Source: Bacteroidales bacterium (GTDB taxonomy: Bacteria > Bacteroidota > Bacteroidia > Bacteroidales > JAOZQN01). Taken from it: a stretch of 11,509 nt of DNA. Position numbers and translations under genes: made by a program. Positions within the stretch are counted from its first letter, which is position 1. Every line of letters starts with the position of its first letter. Below the pieces are notes generated by a model. The model had not been told where the DNA came from. It saw only the letters and a program-made list of their open reading frames with translations, and made no database searches. The stretch spans positions 1 to 11,509 of the forward strand of contig JAOZTW010000095.1 of assembly GCA_029938985.1 (NCBI GenBank), written 5' to 3'. This document shows positions 1-7,217 of this stretch, in pieces.

Positions 1-39
1 AGCAAAGCCTAGAGTCTGCAACTGAAGTTGCAACTACAG
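1..39 (-). repeat. REP-like repeat, copy 1
   Basis: Read on the minus strand this unit has GTAG (37-34), one T, then a hairpin with 7-bp perfect arms and a two-base loop (TGCAACT, TC, AGTTGCA; 32-17). It continues outward to AGCAAAGCCT at the window start, so the unit may be cut by the window edge. The whole 39 bases match the reverse complement of 85-123 with two mismatches. A GTAG tetranucleotide followed by a short hairpin is the known layout of REP elements mobilised by RAYT (TnpA-REP) transposases; the assignment here rests on that layout only. Confidence 0.75.
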
Positions 40-84
40 CAAGAAATGGCGATATTATATTGTTTTTGTTTTTACAAGGCATGC

Positions 85-123
85 CTGTAGTTGCAACTTC
101 AGTTGCAGATTCGAGGCTTTGCT
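85..123 (+). repeat. REP-like repeat, copy 2 (inverted relative to copy 1)
   Basis: Plus-strand unit with GTAG at 87-90, T91, and hairpin TGCAACT (92-98), TC, AGTTGCA (101-107), followed by the outer tail ending GGCTTTGCT. With copy 1 it forms a 39-bp inverted pair around a 45-base centre (40-84), a head-to-head arrangement like bacterial interspersed mosaic elements. Confidence 0.75.
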
Positions 124-141
124 CAATGTGAAATTTATCCC

Positions 142-180
142 AGCAAAGCCCAGAGTCTGCAACTGAAGTTGCAACTACAG
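142..180 (-). repeat. REP-like repeat, copy 3
   Basis: Near-identical direct copy of 1-39, with one substitution (AGCAAAGCCC in place of AGCAAAGCCT). The hairpin is at 158-173 and the GTAG complement (CTAC) at 175-178. Its inner end, GCAACTACAG (171-180), pairs perfectly with CTGTAGTTGC (187-196) across a six-base loop, so copies 3 and 4 can also fold together into a 10-bp stem. Confidence 0.75.
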
Positions 181-186
181 CATGCC

Positions 187-225
187 CTGTAGTTGCTGAG
201 TTTGGGTAGTACAACTCCAAGTTGG
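187..225 (+). repeat. Degenerate REP-like unit, copy 4
   Basis: The unit opens with CTGTAGTTGC as in copy 2 but then departs from the consensus. A second GTAG lies at 206-209 and is followed by a diverged hairpin, CAACT (212-216), CCA, AGTTG (220-224). It therefore keeps the GTAG-plus-hairpin plan with a changed sequence, and ends about 17 bases from the stop codon of the alpha-2-macroglobulin gene, whose transcript would run through it. Confidence 0.55.
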
Positions 226-241
226 TGCTTGGTGTTCTATT

Positions 242-3200
242 TTATTTCTTAACTTTTACTCTAACTCCTTCTGAATGAGAAGTAAATTCGGGAGCGTACA
301 TACATTGTATTGTGGTAATTCCGTTAGAAAAATCACCAGTATGAGTTACTCGCAAAGCATATTCAAATACAAAAGTTCCTTTGGGTAAATGACTTATAAA
401 AAAGTTGGTAGAAGCATCTTTTGTGCTTTCATAGTAGCCCAGTCCGTCTTGCCATTTGTAACGAGAAAATACATTAATTGGTTCAAAACCAGATGCTCTC
501 ATGTCTTTCATGTGAACATAATCCATTGCTCTATCCACTCTCAATTCTATACGAACAATAACTTTGTCGCCAATTTCAAGTTCCGTATTATTTTTAACAG
601 CCGTAATTACTTCTCCTTTATCAGTAATAACTTCTTTAAACAATTGTTTTTTAAGTTTTAAGGGAGTTTCGTGAGTAGTAATTTTATCTAAATCCTCAAA
701 ATATTGCCAATATACTGCTCCCCAAGCCACACCTTCGGTTTTTTTGGTAACAGTAACATTTCCCATCTTAGGTTTTATTTCGTTTCCAGTCCAAGCCACT
801 TTGTAATAACCTGTTCCTGCCTCTACTTTTACATTATCCATTGTTTTGGGGTCAATTTTTTCTCCTCCAATAGATACTTCGCAAAGTTCATCATCGGCAA
901 GCATATCCATTCCTTTAAGTAATAGAGCATAAACAGCTTCAACTGTTGCTTTTGTGGTTTTCCAATCGTTTGTTTGTTTGTTTTTGAGTAACCAAACTTT
1001 CATGCTTTCAACAGATTTTTGGTCATCTGCTACTTCGTCAAAAGCTTCAATCATAATAGCCTGTGTTTCAATAGGAGCTTGATACCAATAATATCCCGAA
1101 ACATTATCTTTCCAATACATTCCTAACTCTTCGTCTTCGGTAGAATATTCTCTTAATGAGTTAATTATCATCATTGGAGTTTTATCATCATTATAACGAT
1201 TTAGAGAAAGCGAAATCATGCCCTGTTCGTATTTTGTTCTTGAAAGCCAATATTTTTGCATTTGACTTTTATAATAATCAAAAGCTTCTTGTGTTGCTTT
1301 GCTCATCTTGTTGTTTGCAAAATAACTTCGTCCATAACAATAATGAATAGCAATTTGAGAAAGATGATTTTTTTCTAATTCCTTTTCAGTATAACTCTTT
1401 TTAAGCCATTTATAATCTTTAACTATCTGATTATCCAAATATGCAATTGCCTTGTTTGCCATTTGAGCAAGTTCGTAGTTCTCGCCCAACTTTATTACCT
1501 TCAATTTTATTAAATGACCAATTCCTGTAACAATATGTTGCGTTATGTATCTACTTTCGGGCATGCCTTTAAACCACGACCAACCACCGTTGATAGTTTG
1601 TTCTCTTTGTAGTTTTTTTAATGCACGATTTTGTTCGCTTGCCATTCTATTTAAGTCAAACAGTAAACCAATTCTACGTTTTCTTTCCGACTCGTCTTGA
1701 CTGTTTAAAACCCAGGGAGTTTCTTGCAAAAGCACTGCTTTTAATTCTTGGTTTTTTTCCAAATTTGAAAGTAAAGCATCTGATTTTGGCGTGTTTTTCC
1801 AAGCATCAAAAACAGCTTTTATTTTTGGAGAAGAATTAGCAATATGACTCGCCAAACTGTTGGCATAATACCTACTAAAAGTTTGTTCTGAACATTCATA
1901 AGGATATTCTATCAAATATGGTAAAGCTTGCACTGCATACCAAGCTGGGTTTGAAGTAAATTCCAGTGTATATCGGTGATGCTTAATTGTTTTAGATTTT
2001 CCTGAATTAATAAGTTTTTTAAATTTGAATTTGGCAGTAGTAATACCTCTAATTGGTAGTGGCATACTCTCGGTAACCAACATTCTGTTACTCATCACAG
2101 GAATAGCTTTTTGCTCACCATCAGAGAATTTGCCAGTAGTTGCCACCACTTTGTAACTCACAAGCCCAAGTCCATGAGGTATTTCTATTTCCCAATCTAC
2201 AAGTGTGTTTTTACCTGCTTCAACCGAAAAATTCTTTTGAGCCTTTTCTGATTTAACAATAATATTATCAACTGTTTTCATGGTTACGGCATCAATAAAT
2301 TCTAATTTTATCTCACCTTCAAAATCTGTTTCCGACACATTATTTATTTTAACAGGAAAAACCATTTTATCGCCTTCTCTAAAAAAACGAGGAGCGTTTG
2401 GCATTAGCATTAAATCTTTTTGAGTTATAACTTCCTTATTAATATATCCAAAATCCATTTTTTGAGTATGAGCAAAACCCATAAATTTCCATTTAGTAAG
2501 CGATTCAGGAATGGTAAACGCAATAATTACATCTCCATTTTCATCTGTTTTTAGATGAGGATAAAAGAATGCGGTTTCTCTAAAATTTTGACGAATTTGC
2601 ACATTATCAAAATTTAAACTTTCGCCTGTAGAAATTTCTTTTTGTTTTTTCGTTTTTAAAATATTTTGTTCCAAAGGCATTAAGTCTTCAGACAATACAT
2701 CACTTACACCAAAATCCATTTCATCTTCTTCAAATTCAATAGTTGTTTTTGAGTCTCGTGCATTAAATTTTTGTTCGTTAACTTCTTCGTAAAAACCTTC
2801 TAAATCATCAAATCCCCCATAATAGTTGTATCTATAAAAAGAAGTGCCAAACCAATTTAAAGAATTATAGTATTTTGATGTAAAATAGTGATGATGATTA
2901 AAATTTTTTGTAAGTTGATAAGAAGTTATTACACCAAAAGTATTTCCTGATATATAGTGATTATTATAATACGAATCATAAAAAACTTGATACCAACTAT
3001 TTGTTGCAAATTGGTCAAGCGAAGCATCGTAGAGAGTAGCTACCATTTCTGCCATAACTTTGTCGCCTTTAGCTCCTTTTATCTTTATTTGCCACTCTTC
3101 TTTTTGTCCTGGATATAATTTATCTCTAAATGTAGAAAATTCAATATCAAGATTTTTATTGCTATAAGGAACAATAATAGTTGAAGAATTTGAGTACATT

Positions 3201-6200
3201 CTATTGTTTTTCACAAAACAAAAATTAACTGCAATATTTCCTCTATATTCTTCTTTTATAGATATTTCTACAAGTTTTTGTGATTTACTCAAATCTAACC
3301 ATTTTTCTTCTAACATTTTATCGTCTTTAAATACTTGATACAAAATTTTTGTATTTTCATATCCCGAGCCAATTAAAAATTTAGCAGTTTCACCAACTTC
3401 GCAATAGTCTGTTATTGTTACAAAAATATTAGAAGTGTTGTAAGCAAGATTTGTTTCTTTTTCAGAAAAAAGCACAAAAAAACGTTTATAACTAACTTTA
3501 TTTCCAAACTTGTCTTCCGACTTTATTTCTGCCATATAAACACCAGACTCCCATTCTTTTATAAATTTTGCTTTCAATACTTTTTCTTTTTCAGTATCAA
3601 AATCAGTAATATAAACACTTTTTTCAACTTCATAGTTTTCAAATTTTGTTTCATCTTTATATTCATTTCCTGCAAATTTATTTTTCCATTCATCTTCTGT
3701 AAAAAGATTATGTTCTGGTTTTAACCAAAATCTACTTCGCAACACATTTTCATTATCCTTAAGTTTAAAAAACTCAATTTTACCTTTGGCATTAATTGGT
3801 TCGTAATTAAGATTTTGTGTAATAATAGGAATCTCCCAATCGTTTTTATAATCCTGTTCTTTACTCATTTGTTCTGGCAAATCAATATCTACTCGCAAAG
3901 CTCTATAACCTACTGTAATAGATTTAGTTGTACTCTGAGTTTCTCCGTTAATATCTGTTACATCAATATATATTGTATAATTAAAAGCAGTAAATTCACT
4001 TTTCTTTATAGATAAATCAGGAATTGCTTTAAAATCAATTTCAAATTCGCCATTATCATCTGTTTTTACAGAGCCGTTTGTAATTTCTATTGTGTTGAAA
4101 CTCATATAATAATACCACCAGCCAAACCACATTGGTTTACGTTGTATTCTATATTTCACTTTTGCATCTGTTAATTTAGCACCCGAATAATTAAGAGCAT
4201 TTCCATTTACACTAACAGAATCATTTAAAATATAATTTCCATCAAAAGGTAACATTTCTACTTCAAAAGTTGGACGTTTATATTCTTCTACGCTTATGTA
4301 TTTACTCCCAATTTTTGTAGAAATATTCATTCTTCCATTTAAAAGTCCAGTAGGAATTTCAAAAGTACCACTAAAAGTTCCAAATTCATTGCTTGTAACT
4401 TCCTTTTTTGCAATAATTTGCCAATTAACATCATAAAAAAGAACTTCTGTTTTATATTTTGAAACTATATTTCTTAAATTTCCATTTTTTTGTAATACAA
4501 TTCCCTTAAAACTAACAGTTTGTCCAGGTCTATAAATTGCTCTATCAGTAAAAAAATGAATATACGGTTTGTCAATTTGTTCATAATCATCATAAGAAAG
4601 ATTAGTGTAGTATTCTGAAGCGAAAAAATCTTTGTTGTAAGTCATTTCAAAATAAATAGATAACCAATAAGTCTCTGCTTTTGCAGTCATTATAAACATT
4701 CCATTTTTATCCGTTTTGTAATTACCATACAATTTTTTAACATATTTTTGTAATGTATAACTATATTCCAGATAATAAGCATTTACTGAAACATTATACA
4801 ATGGTTCGCCAGTTTCCCTATTTGTAACAACAACTTTTTGAGAATTTTTTTCAAATTCCTGAGTAAAATAACTAATATTAGAAACTTGTAATGACTTATA
4901 TGCAAGTATATTATCTTCGTAAGTGAATTTTTTATTGTTTGCTACAATCATCACATAAAAACCTTTTGGCAGTTTATTTAATAAAATTTCGGTTGAATGT
5001 GGATTAAAGTCCTTATCCTTAGGTAGTTGATGTTCTGATTTGTAAATGGTTTTAGAATTTTTTATTATATTATCATATAATTTTTGTCCTGAATATTCTG
5101 TTGATAATTTGTTATATTTTTCTCTACTTATTGAAACCACTTTCCAGTAAATTCCATCAATATTTTTATAATCAATTTTGCTTGAAAATATTTTATTTGG
5201 CACTATTGTTCGTTCAACCGAAAACGACAATGAATGCTGTTCTATTCTATATTTTAGAGATAGAGCTTTATCGGCTTCTTCGGTATTTTCGTAGTTTTTA
5301 ATAATCTCTTCACACAGTTTGTATGCTTCTGCATTATAATGTTTGTACTTATAAGTCTCCTCATTATCACGATTATAAACAGAGGCTTTTAAATAATAAT
5401 ATGAAGCAATTGTAGATAATATTTTCTCGTATCCCAGTTTTGATTTATATTTTTCTTTAAGTTGGTTTAATGCCGAAAAATACAATTCATCTTTTTTGGT
5501 GTTTACCGAAAAACTATACACATATTGTAATCTTTTCAAATCTGCATCAATCAATGCCGTAGTTTGATTTTTGTTCTCAAAACGAAAATACAAAAGTTCT
5601 TGAAGTATTTTTATTCCATTAAAATGCAATGATAACGTGTCGTTTGATTTTATATTATGAGTTGCAAAAACTGGAGTTTTATCAAAATAAAAATCTTCTT
5701 GAAGTTGAAAATAATCGGCAGGTCGGCTTAAACTTATTTCTTTTTTTGTATAAAAATCTATAGCTCTATGTGCAAGAAAATCGTATAAAGTAGGTCTTAA
5801 AACATCAGATTTTGTTCCCCATAATATTATTTCTTCATAAATTTTTAATGGTGTACATTTCAAACTATCAGTACTTTGCAAAGAGTTATTGTAATGTTTT
5901 ATTGAAGCATCTACAATATTATCCAAAGTCCAAGTTTGAATATCATTTTGCTTACTACCAATTGTTTTGTCTGTTCCTTCGCCAACAACAATATTTGTTC
6001 TTTCATGAATTTGCCAACGATTTGCTTGATAATACATCCAATACATTTCTCCAAGCATGGAGTGCATTACTGCTTTATTCGGAAATTTTGCGGTTTTTAC
6101 ATCTTCTTCCATTTCATAAATAAGGTCTTCAAAAGCATATTCTTCAAAGGACTTTCGCAATTTCAAACGATAGGTGTATGATTTTAAAATCTGATCGTGG

Positions 6201-6418
6201 TTTTCGTCTTTTTTAGCCTCTTCAAAAATAATTTCTACAATTTCTAAAGCTGATTTTGGTAAACCTATACCAATCAAAGAATCAACTTGTTGCCATTGCT
6301 TTTTGTAATCTTCATTAATTATTTTTGGGTTCTGCAAAAATAAATCATCAGATTGTTTTGGAAAAAAACTGCTTAATATCAAAGATACAATACCAAACAA
6401 AAGAATTAAATTTTTCAT
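242..6418 (-). CDS. Secreted alpha-2-macroglobulin family protein (thioester protease trap)
   Basis: Bacterial alpha-2-macroglobulins trap proteases outside the cytoplasm: cleavage of a bait region exposes a Cys-Gln thioester that links to the attacker. Visible here: a Sec-type signal (residues 1 to about 20) with no lipobox Cys; a helical, TPR-like N-terminal part to about 400; an MG2 domain with TDRAIYRPGQ starting at T624; the EEYKRP motif near 710; a bait-region-type domain around YDASLD (Y1130); a Tyr/Asn-rich then acidic stretch (about 1140-1275, acidic cluster near 1228) that could serve as bait; the A2M core domain from about 1280 (ESLTKWKF); the thioester motif CSEQ at C1509-Q1512 inside YPYECSEQTFSR; an alpha-toroid thioester domain with APIETQA and WKTTKAT; and a C-terminal beta domain ending in MYAPEF. 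CSEQ keeps the bonding Cys and Gln of the usual CLEQ. At 2058 residues it is longer than E. coli YfhM (about 1650), mainly at the N-terminus. No pbpC lies next to it. The ATG has an A-rich leader without Shine-Dalgarno. Family certain; protease-trap role inferred. Confidence 0.95.
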   Translation of the reverse strand: MKNLILLFGIVSLILSSFFPKQSDDLFLQNPKIINEDYKKQWQQVDSLIGIGLPKSALEIVEIIFEEAKKDENHDQILKSYTYRLKLRKSFEEYAFEDLIYEMEEDVKTAKFPNKAVMHSMLGEMYWMYYQANRWQIHERTNIVVGEGTDKTIGSKQNDIQTWTLDNIVDASIKHYNNSLQSTDSLKCTPLKIYEEIILWGTKSDVLRPTLYDFLAHRAIDFYTKKEISLSRPADYFQLQEDFYFDKTPVFATHNIKSNDTLSLHFNGIKILQELLYFRFENKNQTTALIDADLKRLQYVYSFSVNTKKDELYFSALNQLKEKYKSKLGYEKILSTIASYYYLKASVYNRDNEETYKYKHYNAEAYKLCEEIIKNYENTEEADKALSLKYRIEQHSLSFSVERTIVPNKIFSSKIDYKNIDGIYWKVVSISREKYNKLSTEYSGQKLYDNIIKNSKTIYKSEHQLPKDKDFNPHSTEILLNKLPKGFYVMIVANNKKFTYEDNILAYKSLQVSNISYFTQEFEKNSQKVVVTNRETGEPLYNVSVNAYYLEYSYTLQKYVKKLYGNYKTDKNGMFIMTAKAETYWLSIYFEMTYNKDFFASEYYTNLSYDDYEQIDKPYIHFFTDRAIYRPGQTVSFKGIVLQKNGNLRNIVSKYKTEVLFYDVNWQIIAKKEVTSNEFGTFSGTFEIPTGLLNGRMNISTKIGSKYISVEEYKRPTFEVEMLPFDGNYILNDSVSVNGNALNYSGAKLTDAKVKYRIQRKPMWFGWWYYYMSFNTIEITNGSVKTDDNGEFEIDFKAIPDLSIKKSEFTAFNYTIYIDVTDINGETQSTTKSITVGYRALRVDIDLPEQMSKEQDYKNDWEIPIITQNLNYEPINAKGKIEFFKLKDNENVLRSRFWLKPEHNLFTEDEWKNKFAGNEYKDETKFENYEVEKSVYITDFDTEKEKVLKAKFIKEWESGVYMAEIKSEDKFGNKVSYKRFFVLFSEKETNLAYNTSNIFVTITDYCEVGETAKFLIGSGYENTKILYQVFKDDKMLEEKWLDLSKSQKLVEISIKEEYRGNIAVNFCFVKNNRMYSNSSTIIVPYSNKNLDIEFSTFRDKLYPGQKEEWQIKIKGAKGDKVMAEMVATLYDASLDQFATNSWYQVFYDSYYNNHYISGNTFGVITSYQLTKNFNHHHYFTSKYYNSLNWFGTSFYRYNYYGGFDDLEGFYEEVNEQKFNARDSKTTIEFEEDEMDFGVSDVLSEDLMPLEQNILKTKKQKEISTGESLNFDNVQIRQNFRETAFFYPHLKTDENGDVIIAFTIPESLTKWKFMGFAHTQKMDFGYINKEVITQKDLMLMPNAPRFFREGDKMVFPVKINNVSETDFEGEIKLEFIDAVTMKTVDNIIVKSEKAQKNFSVEAGKNTLVDWEIEIPHGLGLVSYKVVATTGKFSDGEQKAIPVMSNRMLVTESMPLPIRGITTAKFKFKKLINSGKSKTIKHHRYTLEFTSNPAWYAVQALPYLIEYPYECSEQTFSRYYANSLASHIANSSPKIKAVFDAWKNTPKSDALLSNLEKNQELKAVLLQETPWVLNSQDESERKRRIGLLFDLNRMASEQNRALKKLQREQTINGGWSWFKGMPESRYITQHIVTGIGHLIKLKVIKLGENYELAQMANKAIAYLDNQIVKDYKWLKKSYTEKELEKNHLSQIAIHYCYGRSYFANNKMSKATQEAFDYYKSQMQKYWLSRTKYEQGMISLSLNRYNDDKTPMMIINSLREYSTEDEELGMYWKDNVSGYYWYQAPIETQAIMIEAFDEVADDQKSVESMKVWLLKNKQTNDWKTTKATVEAVYALLLKGMDMLADDELCEVSIGGEKIDPKTMDNVKVEAGTGYYKVAWTGNEIKPKMGNVTVTKKTEGVAWGAVYWQYFEDLDKITTHETPLKLKKQLFKEVITDKGEVITAVKNNTELEIGDKVIVRIELRVDRAMDYVHMKDMRASGFEPINVFSRYKWQDGLGYYESTKDASTNFFISHLPKGTFVFEYALRVTHTGDFSNGITTIQCMYAPEFTSHSEGVRVKVKK

Positions 6419-6440
6419 AGTTTTATTATTTTTAATGGTT

Positions 6441-6484
6441 TAAAATAAAAAAAGGAACAGTAAGAGAAATCTATGAGTTCCTTT
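6441..6484 (-). terminator. Terminator-like hairpin in the leader of the alpha-2-macroglobulin gene
   Basis: On the minus strand AAAGGAAC (6484-6477) and GTTCCTTT (6458-6451) form a perfect 8-bp stem with an 18-base loop. The stem runs straight into TTTTATTTTA (6450-6441), giving the stem-plus-U-tract look of an intrinsic terminator. It lies about 200 bases after the 143-residue membrane protein gene and only 32 bases before the alpha-2-macroglobulin start codon. It could end the upstream transcript or act in the leader as an attenuator. The long loop and A/T-rich stem lower confidence. Confidence 0.5.
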
Positions 6485-6515
6485 AATATAAGATACAAAA
6501 AATATTATATTTCCA

Positions 6516-6523
6516 CAAAATTA
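6516..6523 (-). promoter_or_regulatory. Candidate Bacteroidetes -7 box for the alpha-2-macroglobulin gene
   Basis: The minus strand reads TAATTTTG, an exact TAnnTTTG match to the Bacteroidetes sigma-ABfr -7 consensus, about 98 bases before the start codon. TTTA lies 18 bases further upstream in place of the expected TTTG -33 element. A second exact -7 match (TATATTTG, 6636-6629) lies about 210 bases before the start and has no clear -33 box. Such matches are frequent by chance in A/T-rich DNA, so this is only a candidate. Confidence 0.25.
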
Positions 6524-6565
6524 GTAAAAAGTATTCCTAAATAAATTATATGGAAAATGTGTGTA

Positions 6566-6578
6566 AGGTCTTAGACCT
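6566..6578. repeat. Perfect 6+1+6 palindrome
   Basis: AGGTCT, T, AGACCT: perfect inverted arms that are unusually G+C-rich for this A/T-rich gap. An overlapping alternative pairing joins GTAAG (6563-6567) to CTTAC (6590-6594), so two mutually exclusive folds are possible. It lies upstream of the alpha-2-macroglobulin gene; an operator or a small repeat remnant would both fit. Confidence 0.4.
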
Positions 6579-6643
6579 ATTTAATGTTGCTTACGCATTT
6601 ACATATAATCTTATTATCTATTATGTTACAAATATATAAACAG

Positions 6644-6669
6644 GTAAAAACTTTTGTGTGGGTGCTTAT
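6644..6669 (+). repeat. Diverged dispersed repeat, copy A
   Basis: This stretch, beginning GTAAAAACTT, aligns without gaps to 8429-8454 with 21 of 26 identities. Four of the five differences are transitions. It sits just past the stop codon of the 143-residue membrane protein gene. Function unknown. Confidence 0.4.
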
Positions 6670-6680
6670 GATGTAAATTT

Positions 6681-7112
6681 TTATTCTGGTGGCGAAGAAC
6701 CTGGACCGTTATCTAAATCATTTGAACTTTTGTTTAGATTTTCAATATCACTTGTGTCCATTTGTAAAGAATCAAAATTATTATCAAGCTCATAAAAATC
6801 ATCTTGAATATCATAATTAAAATTATTATTATTAAAATCATCTAATAAATTAGGTATTTCTTTGAGAATAAACACATTCCATGCTAATCCTATCAAACAA
6901 ACAAAAATTGATATTACTAATGCAATAGTTTGTAATGTCTTTTTTGCATAATTTTTATTAGCCGCAACCAAGCCACCAATGCTCAAACCAAGAGCAACCA
7001 CCCCCATAACAAGTGCAACAACAGGGACACACGAAATTAGCAAACCAATTATTCCTACCACTAAACCTCCTATTCCTAAACCTTTACCAGCATTTGGGTT
7101 ATTATATTCCAT
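6681..7112 (-). CDS. Small three-helix membrane protein, DUF4190-like
   Basis: A 143-residue protein of unknown function. After a short Asn/Pro/Gly start it has three predicted membrane helices (about 11-28, 29-51 and 60-83), the first two rich in Gly with GxxxG spacings (GIGGLVVGIIG, then GLSIGG). The hydrophobic Gly-rich pattern resembles DUF4190-type proteins, but I cannot confirm the family. Residues 88-143 form a hydrophilic tail rich in Asp and Asn that is probably disordered and ends GPGSSPPE. The ATG is the first residue of a natural hydrophobic N-terminus. The gene is divergent from the Crp/Fnr-type regulator across 105 bases and lies 262 bases upstream of the alpha-2-macroglobulin gene in the same direction. 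Real gene likely; function open. Confidence 0.75.
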   Translation of the reverse strand: MEYNNPNAGKGLGIGGLVVGIIGLLISCVPVVALVMGVVALGLSIGGLVAANKNYAKKTLQTIALVISIFVCLIGLAWNVFILKEIPNLLDDFNNNNFNYDIQDDFYELDNNFDSLQMDTSDIENLNKSSNDLDNGPGSSPPE

Positions 7113-7185
7113 AATTTTTTTATTTTTTTTGTTTAAAAAGTTATTTAATTTATTTATTTTATTTAATTTTACGAATTAAAAAATG

Positions 7186-7193
7186 CAAAAATA
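7186..7193 (-). promoter_or_regulatory. Candidate -7 box for the 143-residue membrane protein gene
   Basis: The minus strand reads TATTTTTG, an exact TAnnTTTG match, 73 bases before the start codon at 7112. A weak TTTT in the -33 position lies 21 bases upstream and falls at the start of the divergent regulator gene, so the two genes could share control. No convincing plus-strand promoter for the regulator was found in this gap. Confidence 0.3.
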
Positions 7194-7217
7194 CAAATTA
7201 TCTAACAATATATAAAA

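Noticed and set aside
1..196. Repeated 39-bp units as a possible CRISPR array
   Set aside because: The units alternate in orientation, the gaps are unequal (45 and 18 bases, then 6) and no cas gene is present.
389..6181. Several plus-strand open frames of 66-103 codons opposite the alpha-2-macroglobulin gene
   Set aside because: They are antisense to a continuous, motif-rich coding frame and encode low-complexity Phe/Ile/Tyr/Cys-rich strings with no recognisable domain.
6979..7179. Plus-strand open frame of 66 codons opposite the small membrane protein gene
   Set aside because: It is the antisense shadow of the Gly-rich helices (giving Pro/Thr runs) and extends into A/T-rich non-coding sequence.
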